64,000 bases of DNA from Cordilura impudica. Its lineage: Eukaryota > Arthropoda > Insecta > Diptera > Scathophagidae. Both the position numbers and the translations under genes were made by a program. The notes under the pieces are model-generated. The model worked only from the letters and a program-made list of their open reading frames with translations, did not search any database and was not told where the DNA came from. Shown here piece after piece: positions 34,377 through 45,115 of this stretch. Position 1 is the first letter of the stretch. Every line of letters starts with the position of its first letter. The stretch covers positions 253,196,116-253,260,115 of the forward strand of contig OY821519.1 in NCBI GenBank assembly GCA_963682025.1. The letters are read 5' to 3'.

Positions 34377-34850
34377 GGGGGTAAGATTTTAAAGGCGAAA
34401 AAGGCGTACTTTCATGATTTTTTTGAAGATAGGAATAATGTTGGATTATTTAGTTCATATAGACTTATAGTATAACATTTGAAGAATCTTTGAAAAAATT
34501 TTCAACGAAAAATTTTGATAAAAAAGTCCGTGATACCGAATCTCCGGAGGCGCCACTAAAAAAAAGATGTTATGCGGTACACATCATAACTAGTTACCGG
34601 ATCATCTGAAGCAAAAAAGTCGAAATGCGTTTAAAAGGTAATATATCTACGATATACCATATGAAACGCTCTTCGTTAGTTTTGCTCCGATTTAATTGAA
34701 ATTTTGACATAACACTCTCGACATGTTGTCAACACCGTACCCCCTCCCCAAAAGAATACAGAGTAGATCTGATTTTAGGAAAGATATGGTTTCTTTTTCT
34801 CTACCAGGCACTATTAAAAAACACACTTGGATTAAATATATAAATTAAAA
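34377..34850. other. No gene recognised
   Basis: Contains CGAATCTCCGGAGGCGCCAC and AACTAGTTACCGGATCATCT, locally less AT-rich and probably part of a dispersed repeat, but no second copy is in this window. Confidence 0.4.
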
Positions 34851-34854
34851 TTTT

Positions 34855-35720
34855 TTTTTCGCGATTTTTCGTTTGAAAGTTTAAGTATTTTCTCACGTTT
34901 GTACGATTTTGTGATTTTTCCATTTTCCATTGTTGCGTTTTCACATTTACTTATTTTCGCGATTTTCTGTCTTTTGTGGTTTTATTATTTTGCGTTTTTC
35001 GATTTCTGATTTTTTTCTTTTTTGAGATTTTAAGTTTTGCGATTTTCCATTTTTGGGTTTTTGCGATTTCGACTTACTCGATTTTTAATTTTTACGATTT
35101 GGCAATTTTTCTTTTTCCGTTATTTCGATTTTGCTTTTTTCCCCCCTTTTGCGTTTTTGTGTCTCTGTTGTTTTATAATATTGCGTTTTTGTTATACTGG
35201 AATTTTCAATTTTGGGTTTTTTCGTTTTTGAGATTTTACGTTTATGCGATATTAAGATTTGCGATTTTCCATTTTTGTGTTTTTGCGATTTTAAATATTT
35301 TGGATTTTTCGTTTTCGAAAATATTTCTCTTAAAATTGTTTTGCGTTTTAGCGATTTTGCTTTTCAGCGTTTTTTACGATTTTGCGATTTTATAACTTCG
35401 CGTTTTTACGATTTTACATTTTTGCGTTGCTGCGATTTTAAGGTTTCACTTTTTTAAGATTTTGCGTTTTTGCGATTTTATGTTTTAGTTAAAACCACTT
35501 TAATTTAGTGTGCACGAAATATTTATATAAATTTATTTTCTTTAGATATCTTCGTTTTGAAAACTGTTTTACATTTTCGCTATTTTTAGTTCATGAATTT
35601 TTTGCGTTCTATGGTTTTGAAATTTTTCTTTCTTTCGTTTGTGCGTTTTGGCGATTTTGTGTTTTTACGCTTTTGCGATTTTTCATTTTTGCATGGTTAT
35701 GATATTGCATTTTTTGTTAT
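34855..35720. repeat. Long CGATTTT/CGTTTTT minisatellite
   Basis: About 860 bp of irregular GCGATTTT, ACGATTTT, GCGTTTTT and CATTTTTG units, spaced at about 8, 16 or 24 bp. It is the longest tract of this type here. The 139-codon open frame at 34976-35395 is a Phe-rich translation of the repeat and is not a gene. Confidence 0.8.
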
Positions 35721-35910
35721 TTTGTTAAAATGAAAACTGTTGAATTTCGTACATTTTAAAATGCTGTCTTTATATTTATTTTAAAAATTGTATGTACTAT
35801 GTAACTATGTAACTATGTATTAAGATACAAAAATGAATTTAAATTTAATTTTTATTGTGTACAGTGTCCCTAATAGAAGACCTTGCTAATATGACATACA
35901 ACTTTTTATA

Positions 35911-36697
35911 CCCTATACCACTATGTGGTTTGGGTATAATGACTTTGTGCTGCTGTTTGTAACAACCAAAAATATTTGACCTACACCCATCTTTAATTAT
36001 ACCGATCGAATCAGAATCACTATCTGATTCGATTTAACGATGTCCGTCCGTCCGTCTGTGTGTCCATGTAAAGCTTGTAATCAAACTGCAGGTCGCAAAT
36101 ATGAATATATTTAAATGAAATTTGGTATTTAAGCTTTTATCGGCCATGGGGTGAACGCTATTGAAATTGGTGAGAATCGGTCCATGTTCAGACCTAGCCC
36201 CCATACAAATTACCCCTATGAAATCAACATATATTGCCATAAGATCCAAATTATCATACAAATCTTAGTCAAATTAGGTTTATATGTATATATTACATCC
36301 ATTAATCAGTAGTCCAAAAATGATCCCTATTGGACAACTCTTAGTCATAGGCCCCATATAGAGCTGCTTCCCGATCTTCACTTAAATCTATCAAAAAACA
36401 AAAATATTGCACAGATTTTTCTCAAATTTGGTTTGTATATATTTTTTCAAAGTGTATGTGACTTTACCAAATATGGTCAGGATCGGTCCTTTTTTGGACC
36501 TAGTCCCCATATAGAAATATCTTCCGATATGAACTTTTTCATATGTGCAGCCAAAAAAATTATTAAAAATGCCACTCAAATTTGGTTTATGCTTATTTGC
36601 TATATCCAATTAATTGGACCGAAGAGATAGGGTCTCAAAACCATGGTATAGGGTATCGTATAGTCGGGCTAGACCGACTATAATTTTCTTACTTGTT
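35911..36697 (+). mobile_element. HINE-1 copy b, full length
   Basis: Starts CCCTATACCACTATGTGG (35911), has GATGTCCGTCCGTCCGTCTG near 36041, and ends CCATGGTATAGGGTATCGTA (36642), a TAGTCGGGCTAGACCGACTA palindrome (one mismatch) and TAATTTTCTTACTTGTT. CCCTATACCA and TGGTATAGGG form a 10-bp subterminal inverted repeat. This set matches Helentron-associated DINE-1-like elements, which are mobilised in trans by a rolling-circle (Rep/helicase) enzyme. Insertion lies next to T residues. Recurrent short open frames in the copies are shared ancestry, not genes. Confidence 0.85.
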
Positions 36698-36699
36698 AA

Positions 36700-37117
36700 A
36701 TCAAAGTTTTGTTTTGTAATTAATGTTAACACTTTCCCGAAGCCTTTTGACATTATAATTTTTCTTTCAATTACAAGTTTTACCACTGTTTGCTCAATTA
36801 CCTTTGCAATGAAGCAATTAATCAAGTAGAAATAAGTATAAAATTGAAAAATAAAATACTTTTAGTTGTAATTAATTTTTATTTAACAACTTTATAAAAA
36901 ATGAATGAATGAAAAAACATCAACAAAACTAACAAGCAACATAGTTGAAGATATTGTGGACGAAGAAGAAATAGACGTACAACTTTGATAAGATGTAGCA
37001 ACATGAAGTTATAAAATATAAATATAAATGTTTCGAAGAAACTATAAACAATAATAAATGTAAGAAAACCAACCACGTCACTTAACATTTTCAGCAACAT
37101 ATCTTAAACATTCATAG
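36700..37117. other. No feature recognised
   Basis: AT-rich DNA between HINE-1 b and the 37-kb inverted-repeat element. Confidence 0.5.
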
Positions 37118-37439
37118 CTGGGCGGAATTGACGAACTGCTGAATAAAATTTTACACAATAAGTGAGTTAAGGGTTTGATAGCGCTTAAAAAAAATAGCTA
37201 AGCGAATTTTCGAGATGTGGCCATTTGAGTGATTTTTCGAGAAGACAATAAATTTTTTGCAATTTTTTTTGGGCGATCTTTTTTGTGATAAACACAATTG
37301 AAAGATAAAACAAGCGACCATGTACAGACACGAATATCTAAATAGATATTAGTTTTCTGATCTTCGATCCTTTGAAAGTACTCTATAGTTTCAAAGGATG
37401 TACATTTTTCAACAATTAAGAAAATTATAGAAGAACTAA

Positions 37440-38058
37440 ATAGATCGACTCTGCGGTGCCCTATACCATGCTTTTAGAGAATTGGTAGTATGTCCAACTA
37501 ATTGGGTATAAAATATAAGCATAACACAAATCTGAATGGAATTTTATATCGGATGCTATATTTATATGAGAACTAGGTTAAAAAATGGACCTATCCCGAT
37601 CATATTTGGTAAAGTCATTTATTTGAGAAAAATCTGTGCAATATTTTTGTTTTGATAGGTTTAACTGGAGATCGGGAAACAGTTTTATATGTGACTAAGA
37701 TCTGTCCAATTCGGTTTATTTTTCGACGAATGATTAACGAATGAAGTAAACACACACAGACCCAGTTTGACCGAGATCTATGTGATAGTTTGGTACTTAT
37801 GGCAATTTGAGTCGTTCTTATAGGGGTCATTTGTATGGGGACTAGGTCAGTACATTCACGAATTTTCACCAAAATATATTTGTTTTTGCGACCTTTACTT
37901 TGATTACAAGGTTTATATGAACACACAGACGGACGGACATCGCTAAATTGACTCAGAAAGTGATTCTGAGATGGCTATAGGTAAAATATTTTTGATAGTT
38001 ACAAGCATCAAAACAAAGTCATTGTACCCTTACAACGTAGTGGTATAGGGTATAAAAA
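37440..38058 (-). mobile_element. HINE-1 copy c, minus strand, nested
   Basis: Reads CCCTATACCATGCTTTTAGA (37458) through ACAGACGGACGGACATCGCT (37925) to AACGTAGTGGTATAGGGTAT (38033). The outer hairpin is decayed (ATCGACTCTGCG remains). It sits between the arms of the 37.1-38.9-kb element. Confidence 0.8.
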
Positions 38059-38063
38059 TTGCT

Positions 38064-38900
38064 GTTACTCGAAAACCGCTCCACTAATTATTTTCTTTGT
38101 TTCTTTCAATAGGGTTTATTGAGTACTTTTAAGCCCACCTTTTTTTGTTATAGAAAAAATCGCAAAAAAAAAGTCGACAAAAAATCGTCGAAAATATGTC
38201 AAAAAAGTAAAAAAAAATAATTGCCAAAGAATGCTATTATGTCTTCGCGATAGGTCGCTCAAATCGTCATATCTCGAAAATTCCCTTAACGCTATATTTT
38301 GTTTAAGCGGTGCTATAGTGCTATAAAGCTCTATAATCGCTTCTTGTAGAGTATTTTTTTCAGCAGTTCGAAGCCCGAAAATCTCGAAAACCGTATGAGT
38401 TACTTTTAAGCCCAACTTTTTTGTGTTATCGCAAAAGTCGGCAAAGAGAAAATCGCGAAAAAAATCGTTCAAAAAATAAATAAAAAAAAATTGTCAAAAA
38501 ATTACATTTAGGTTTCGTGAAAAATCGTTTAAATCGTCATATCTCGAAAATTCCCTTAGCGATTTATTTTTTTAAACGGTGATGTAGTGATGTGAAGCTC
38601 TATACTCACTTTTTGTGAAGTATTTTTTCCGCAGTTCGGAAATCGAAAAACTCCAAAACCGCTCCAATGAATATTTTCTTTTTCTTTTTTAATAGCCAAA
38701 TTTCTTTTTGTTATCGAAAAGAAACTGCAAAAAAATCGCCAAAAAATCATCAAAAAATAAAAATAAGTAATAGTACAAAAAAGAATAAAAAAAAATTGCC
38801 TTCGCGAAAAATCGCTCAAATTGTAATATCTCGGCAATTTCCTTAGTGCTTAATTTTTTTTTTTAAGCGGTGATATAGTGGTGTCAAGCTGTGGAGTGTT
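38064..38900. repeat. ~280-bp tandem units (3 copies)
   Basis: Anchors: GAAAACCGCTCC at 38071, GAAAACCGTATGAG at 38384, CAAAACCGCTCC at 38656, and the TCGTCATATCTCGAAAATTC anchor at 38264 and 38536. Units are rich in AAAAATCG. They form the expanded right arm of the 37.1-kb element. Confidence 0.75.
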
Positions 38901-38940
38901 TTTTCAGCAGTTCGACAATTCCGCCCAGGTGTGCATTGCT

Positions 38941-39960
38941 ATAGTTTTCGATCCCAATTTTGCATAAAATGCAATTGTTCACTTGTTTTGCTTATATTGA
39001 TTTTAAGCTTTCATACTTATTTAAAATTCATTTTAAAATTTCTTTGTGTTTCAACATTGGCCTGTCAAAGTATAATTTAAATCACTAATCAACATTATTG
39101 AACCAGTCGCTCTAACCAGGCACTGTGGGCTGTTTTGAATGAAAACCAAATATTAGGACGACGTATAATAATGTGTAAGGTCATTATGTTGCAAAAATTT
39201 GCGTGTAAATAACCACATAGAGAGCCATTACCACATCATTATATGACCACGGGGATCACATACTATTCCAAATATGCTACTCTAACTGAAATTTAACTAA
39301 TGTTTACAACATAAACTCAAACAAACAATACAAATGGTCTAATGTATATACCACGAAAAGTATCATTAAGTCAATTTGTGACAAATAAAAGTTGCAATTT
39401 AATGGCCAACAACATGATGGAACAAACGACCAACACACCAGCATAACAACATAACCAAATTTGTTTGTTGTGCAAAGATTGTGTGGGGACTTTGGTGCTG
39501 TGTGCTAAAAAAAAAGGCGAGACAAATAGAAAAAACGAAAAACTCATTTAGACAAACAAACAATAATTTGGAATAGGAAGTTCAAATTTCAATGAAAATG
39601 AAGAATCTGTTTTTTAGCTTTTTAATTTGTTCGTACTCGAATTCGTACTTTGTTTATAAATTATAATCTGTCTGACAATGAGAAGATCATTTATGTGGTT
39701 TTCACAACTTGCTTCTTTTTTTCTTTCTATGCTTTGCCCAGCCATTAACAAATCTCCTTTGGGTTAAGTGTGTTTGAGTTAAATAAGTAGAGAGTTTCTG
39801 GTAGTTAATAGGTCTAATGTTGCCACTTGAGATGTATATAAGCTATATAAGTAAGTATCTATGATAATAACACTTTGCTAATGCTATCAGCCTTGTCGTG
39901 TTGTATGTCGTGGTAGTGAAACAGTGGTATGGTCTCCTAAAAAGTTTGAAAATTTTTAAA
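38941..39960. other. No gene; possibly unique host DNA
   Basis: More balanced composition in parts (ACCAGTCGCTCTAACCAGGC; GGCCAACAACATGATGGAAC). No transposon or coding match recognised. It could be intergenic or intronic. Confidence 0.45.
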
Positions 39961-40640
39961 TCTTACTAATAAAACTTGAATCGATATAAAATCATTACAA
40001 TTTAAGCTTTATTAATCCACAATTAAGGCTTAGATTGAAATATTAGCTCAAACGACAGCTGAAACTACTGCTTAAATGGAGACTGAATCGTAGAATTTAC
40101 CTTAAATGGCGACTAATATTAAAACTATACAGACTTTGAATTTTAAATTCAAGCTGGCTTAAACCACGATTGAAGCTTTTAAATCATAGATTCTTAATAT
40201 ACGCATAAGTCGAAAGAATAAATTTTTCTTAAGCCACTGTTGAAGTCTTGTATTATTACTTCTTTAAATCAAACTTAAATTTTAGATCTCCGACTTTCTT
40301 ATAGCTCAATTGAGAATATAAAAATTTTTCTATACTACGATGAAGAGCTGAAATTCAATCTTACTTAAGCGTGATTTGAAGTCATATATTATAACTTCTT
40401 TAAACAAAACTTTAACTTAAGTGTTAACTATCTTAATTCACGACTGACTAACTGAAGCCTTGTAAGCCAAGAACCAAGGTTATAGTTCAAAGTTTCTTCA
40501 TATTCACTTTTAAGCGAAAATAAAAAGTTTCATAAGCCAGAATTGGAGGTGTGTATACTTTAAACCAGAAATTATAAAATATGAGCTACGATTTAACAAA
40601 AGCTATGGTTAGCATCTCATTTTAAATACCACAATATTGA
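39960..40640. repeat. Diverged short-period repeat (sat-C), opposite orientation
   Basis: Loose iterations such as TGGCTTAAACCACGATTGAA, AAGCCACTGTTGAAGTC and TTCTTTAAATCAAACTTAAA / TTCTTTAAACAAAACTTTAA. The reverse complement resembles 19970-20300. Very old. Confidence 0.45.
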
Positions 40641-40799
40641 AGCCTGACACAATATTGATTGTGATTTTATTTATTTTTTTTTTTTTTTTGAGAGAGACGT
40701 CTTTATGTTTAAGTCCTAGAACTTGACATTAAAAATAATAGTTACACGGTGTTACATACAACAAAAGTTGGAAATATATTGGCACAACGACAAAAGCTA

Positions 40800-41660
40800 T
40801 AAGAATATTTTCGTGGGACCAAGTATGCGAGAGCCAAAAAGAAAACATGCTGAAACATCACCAGAAATTGAAGGCACCAACGATTCAGTTGGGAAAATGT
40901 CTGTAACTGACCTTATAAGTTTGATGTCAACTATTCTAGATAAGAAATTACAACAATTACTAACAAAAAGTGATTTTGAAAATGTGAATAAAAATATTAA
41001 TGAAGTAAAATCTGATGTTAATTGATTGGCCAAAGAAAATATTGAACTAAAGGAAGAAGTAAAAAAATCTACAGAGCAATTGGATAACAGATCAACAAGG
41101 ATTGAGTCAGCTCGAAGATGAGACCGGAAGGAAAAACTTATTAGTAGAGATCTAAAAACTCAAAAGTCTGTGATTGATGCTGTTAAAAATATTTATAAAG
41201 AAAAATTAAAAATACTGCTGCTGAAATTGATTACGTTAAGAAAATTTATGAAAGTGATGGTAAAATGACGGTGATGGTGCAAATGCGGTCGGCAGAAATG
41301 GTCTGGGAGTTGCTTAAGTAAAGCAAAAATATATCGGGATCGTCGATTTATATTGAGCGAGATCTTTGCAGAACGTCAATAGAAAAAAAGGTTATGATGA
41401 GGCTGTCAATCAAAGCAAGCGTATTGGAGTTAGAGGAGATAGACTGATGATCGGTGGAAAATGTTTTTTCTGGAACAGAGAAAATAAATTTATGTGCGGA
41501 TCAAAAACTGGGGATAATGAGTTGAGAAATATATATGGTGAAGGTATTCTAAGTATTAATTTCGATTATGTACACACAGAGAATGGATTTGTTGTGGCAA
41601 CCGTATTTGTTGCCAACCGAATTTTCATAGTTCCATTATACTATTGTGATTACTGAATTA
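40800..41660 (+). pseudogene. LINE ORF1 relic (coiled coil plus RRM-like)
   Basis: From 40824 the frame reads MREPKRKHAETSPEIEGTND, then a leucine/lysine-rich coiled coil (LISLMSTILDKKLQQLLTKS, NVNKNINEVKSDVN, stop, LAKENIELKEEVKKS). In shifted frames come VIDAVKNIYKEKLK, EIDYVKKIYESDGKMTV and EMVWELLK, resembling the RRM-like ORF1 protein region of jockey/CR1/L1-type LINEs, which binds the element RNA. Several stops and frameshifts. The frame at 41366-41656 (RGDRLMIGGKCFFWNRENKF) may be the end of ORF1 or flanking endonuclease-linked sequence, which I cannot decide. Confidence 0.55.
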
Positions 41661-41669
41661 TATTTTCAA

Positions 41670-43066
41670 AACTAACGTTTTAAGTACTGAGGCAATTGAA
41701 TTTCGAAATAAATTTGATTGTATTAATCGCAATATATAGTTGATGAAATTGAATTTAGATTTTATTGGCTGTAACAACCATTTATCAGGTAACCTATTTT
41801 AAAAGTGCAATATATTCCCCTGAAATATAAAAGAACATGAATTTTTAATGGTCTTATTTTTTTATTAGTTTATTTCTAAATATGAAATTAAAATTAATTA
41901 AAAGAAAAGATTACATTGCATGATAAAAAAATTTAGTAACACATACGCATAGAGAATAAATAAGCGCTATTGCATGAATTAATTAATTCATTAATGTTCC
42001 CGTTTTCACTTAGGCTCTTATACTAATTTTTCCATTTGATAATTGTCTATAGCTGCATGTTGTATCCTCGCATTATATTCTTCTGATATTTCTTGGAAAT
42101 GTCATAAATAAAAAAGAACTTGCGCAATATAAATATATAGTAAAAATATAGATTACCTTTTTTACTGTATACAAATACGGTTAGAATGGACGATCCTGTC
42201 ACCGTCAGCGAAAGACATTTATTTTGTCTGCTTTATTCTACTTGCAAAACGTTTGCAGTGTGTACAAAGGTAAACGCCATTATTCAGTTGAGGTAGTTAC
42301 AGAGATAGTTGTATAAGGTTCCCATTAATTCCGATCAATTGGCCAATGCTAAACAATTTGTTGTTTGATAATGGCATCAAATTTATTATCAAGGTTATAC
42401 CACATTTTGCTTTGTTGTCCCCCAAATAACAACATACTGGCCTATGATGGTTTCATAGAACTGGGTAGAATGCAATTTGAATTTGATGTTAAAAAATAGC
42501 AGTGTGTCTATTCATCGTCGTAAATTTTCCTAAAATAGTAAGATTTCGTATAGAACCAACAAGTTACTACCATTATTGTTGTTTTTTACTTGCTTTTTTA
42601 TAAAAACTATCCACTAACAATGTTACTTCTAGAGAATGCACCAAAATTTGCAAAAGCTTATTTAGAATTTAAACTAAATCAGCATAAAATACTTTTTACA
42701 AAAAAAAAAAGACACAACAGAAAAATAATGACCACTTAAACATTTGATTAATGTCCTTTGTATGTTTGTATATTCATATGTATCATACGATTATACACAA
42801 TACAAAATTAACAATAAAAAAAAAATATATTTTTTTGCTTATTTTATTTAATTTCAAATTTCTTTTATCTAATGTCATATTAAAAAAAAAATGACAAATT
42901 AATTCGAAAATTCGGTTGGGTTTAACATATTTTTTATATTTTTTGATATTAATAACAGAATTTGATTTCCTTTTGGCTGTAAATACCAAATAGTTAAAAA
43001 TTTGTTTGTTAGATTTAGTAATTTTTCAGACATATTGCAATTACTGCAAATTATAATTTTGTTTAA
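41670..43066. other. No feature recognised
   Basis: AT-rich with A- and T-runs. No coding or repeat evidence. Confidence 0.5.
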
Positions 43067-43400
43067 ATGGTGCGTGGTAAAGAAGAAGAAAGCATATATT
43101 TCAAAAATTCATAACTGCACTGTATACTTAATCGGACCGGTTTCTGGCATTTCAGCCTTCATCAGCGATTTATTGAACCTTGTGATAATTGTTATGTTTT
43201 AATTGAATAGATTGTTTCTATATGAAAATTTTTTCTACTTAGGGCGGCCGTGAGGTTTTGAACCATGAACCTTCACATACACTCGTACCTGCACTTTTTG
43301 GTCAGCGCTTTAACACACTCACCTAAAGTCAGGCCTACGAGCAGTGTGGTTAGATTCAGTTTTCGTACCATACAGCTTTACTTTGTATTATTTTCAGTAG
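43067..43400 (-). mobile_element. SINE-2 copy, most complete
   Basis: The minus strand reads GGCCTGACTTTAGGTGAGTG (A box-like), CAAAAAGTGCAGGTACGAGT, GGTTCATGGTTCAAAACCTC (B box-like GGTTCAAAACC, two mismatches from GGTTCGANTCC), GGCCGCCCTAAGTAG, TTCATATAGAAACAATCTAT, the hammerhead-like motif, then a tail ending GCATATATG-type sequence and CACGCACCAT. Upstream homology with the 34-kb copy (GTACGAAAACTGA / GTATGAAAACTGA) extends to about 43400, so the true 5' end may lie beyond the tRNA-like head. Confidence 0.7.
43130..43170 (-). ncRNA. Hammerhead-like motif, type I arrangement
   Basis: Minus strand 5' to 3': AATCG (43170-43166), CTGATGA (43165-43159), AGGCTGAAATGCCA (43158-43145), GAAA (43144-43141), CCG, GTC (43137-43135), CGATT (43134-43130). 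AATCG pairs with CGATT as helix I, and GGC with GCC as helix II. GAAACCGGTC gives only a minimal, palindromic helix III (ACCGGT), as in hammerheads thought to act as dimers. The predicted cut is after C at 43135. The A/A pair closing helix II (usually G/C) is non-canonical. Cleavage is inference. Confidence 0.55.
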
Positions 43401-43565
43401 ATACAACTCTGTCCAAACAAACAATCGTTATTTTTGAATTTTGAATATTTTTTTCATTTATTTTAAAATTTAGTTTCCCACTTTATTGTGACCGAAAAAT
43501 TGTTATAAATACACATTTGTTTCTATCATATTAACATAGAATTTGTAACAATGACTGTAAACTCA

Positions 43566-44361
43566 CCCTATACCACTATGTGGTTTGGGTATAATGACTT
43601 TGTGCTGCTGTTTGTAACTACCAAAAATATTTGACCTAGACCCATCTTTTTTTATACCGATCGAATCAGAATCACTATCTGATCAGAATCACTATCTGAT
43701 TCGATTTAACGATGTCCGTCCGTCCGTCCGTCAGTTCGTCTGTGTGTCCATGTAATAAAACTTGTATTCAAACTACAGGTCGCAAATATGAATATATTTT
43801 GATTTAATTTTGTTTGTATGCTTTTATCGGCCGTAGGATGAACGCTATTGAAATTGGTGAGAATCGGTCCATGTTCAGACCTAGCCCCCATACAAATGAC
43901 CCCTATGAAATCAACATAAATTGCCATAAGATCCAAATTATCATATAAATCTTAGTCAAATTGGGTTTGTATGTGTTTATTACATCCATTAATCAGTAGT
44001 CCAAAAATGATTTTCTCTTAGTCATAGGCCCCATATAGAGCTGCTTTCCGATTTTCGCTTAAATCTATCAAAAAACAAAAATATTGCACTGATTCTTCTC
44101 AAATTTTGTTTGTATATATATTTGCAAAATACAAGAGACTTTACCAAATATGGTCAGGAGCGGTCCATTTTTGGGCCTAGTCCCCATATAGATATAGCAT
44201 CCGATATGATCTTTTTCATATCTGCAGCCAAAAAAATTAATAAAAATCCCACTCAAATTTGGTTTATGCTTATTTTCTTGGCCTGGGAGATAGGGTCTCT
44301 GGACGCATGGTATAGGGTATCGTATAGTCGGTCTAGACCGACTATAACTTTCTTACTTGTT
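43566..44361 (+). mobile_element. HINE-1 copy d, full length
   Basis: Starts ACCCTATACCACTATGTGGT and has CCGTCCGTCCGTCCGTCAG from about 43714. It ends CATGGTATAGGGTATCGTAT, a perfect TAGTCGGTCTAGACCGACTA palindrome (44324-44343) and TAACTTTCTTACTTGT. A 21-bp stretch around ATCAGAATCACTATCTGAT (43667, 43683) is locally duplicated. Full subterminal inverted repeats. Confidence 0.85.
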
Positions 44362-44780
44362 TTTAGTTTAAAATATTTCGTTATGACAGAATATGTTATT
44401 GTTATCACCAATATTTAGGGTTGATAAATGTTATACTGGCTTTAGTTCAGTTGCCTCAATTGAATTAGTTTAACAACTTGCATAAAAACTTTCATTGGTG
44501 AAAGGAGCTTATTTTGCTGTTGTATCTATTTTCATTCTATAAGAATTATGATTAAGAGGTATTTTATAAAGAAAATCTATTGCATTTTAAAATATATTAG
44601 AATTACAATAACATATGTAGATACATAAAATTTTTTTTTTAATGGTAACCTATTTCCAAAAAATTCTTTTTTTGTGTGTAGAAATGCGTTTTTTTAAACT
44701 TAAATTCAAAAAACTGTTAAAACCCGCTCAAAGAAAACAAATAAGTCAAAGTATTGTAAGTACAAACAACATTTTGATAA
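44362..44780. other. No feature recognised
   Basis: AT-rich interval between HINE-1 d and the LINE endonuclease relic. Confidence 0.5.
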
Positions 44781-44789
44781 TATAGTAAC

Positions 44790-45115
44790 CCCGCAAAAAG
44801 TAAATGAATGTATTAATATCTTATCATATAACATACATACATGGCTGTGAAAATAAAATGTTATATAGTGATTTTTTGAAATATATTAATAGCTATGATA
44901 TTGCTGTACTGTTGGAAACCCATTTAACGGAAAGGTAAATTGAAAGTTTTATAAAGTCTTTTTCAAAATATTTTGGAAGAAAGATAGGTTGTTGTATGTA
45001 CGCCGTTGAAAATAGTTTGGTGGAAACAGGAATAGGATATGAATATTTAAAAAAAAAAGATATAGATGTGATAGAATTAAACATAAAACAATCATAATAT
45101 ATATGCTAGATTTGC
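44790..45115 (+). pseudogene. LINE endonuclease (APE-like) relic
   Basis: From 44891 the frame reads SYDIAVLLETHLTER, stop, IESFIKSFSKYFGRKIG and CCMYAVENSLVETGIGYEYL with KKKDIDVIELNIK. The ETHL motif holds the metal-binding Glu of AP-like endonucleases of non-LTR retrotransposons, and the G-G block after it is the usual second region. The rest of the domain is missing. It lies 3' of the ORF1 relic in the same orientation, separated by SINE-2 and HINE-1 insertions, and may belong to the same LINE. Confidence 0.65.

Larger units (their letters stand above)
37118..38928. mobile_element. 1.8-kb inverted-repeat element with expanded right arm
   Basis: CTGGGCGGAATTG.CGAACTG (37118) and its reverse complement ending CCGCCCAG (38928) mark the ends. 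Homology continues inward: GCGCTTAAAAAAAATAGCTA then GAGTGATTTTTCGAG on the left against a reversed GAGCGATTTTTCGCGAAGGC block on the right. The right arm is expanded into three ~280-bp tandem units (TCGTCATATCTCGAAAATTC at 38264 and 38536, a decayed one at 38820). A HINE-1 sits inside. No target duplication is obvious and no transposase is present. It is a foldback or large MITE of unknown superfamily. Confidence 0.65.

Noticed and set aside
34976..35395. 139-codon open frame
   Set aside because: It is a Phe-rich translation of the CGATTTT minisatellite.
36034..36261. Recurring open frame reading MYDNLDLMAIYVDFIGVICM-like text at 36034 (minus), 43706 (minus) and 47826 (plus)
   Set aside because: It follows the orientation of HINE-1 copies and is simply the same non-coding element sequence. 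Full-length family structure shows no protein role.
38116..38837. Phe-rich open frames on the minus strand
   Set aside because: They lie in the ~280-bp tandem units of the inverted-repeat element.
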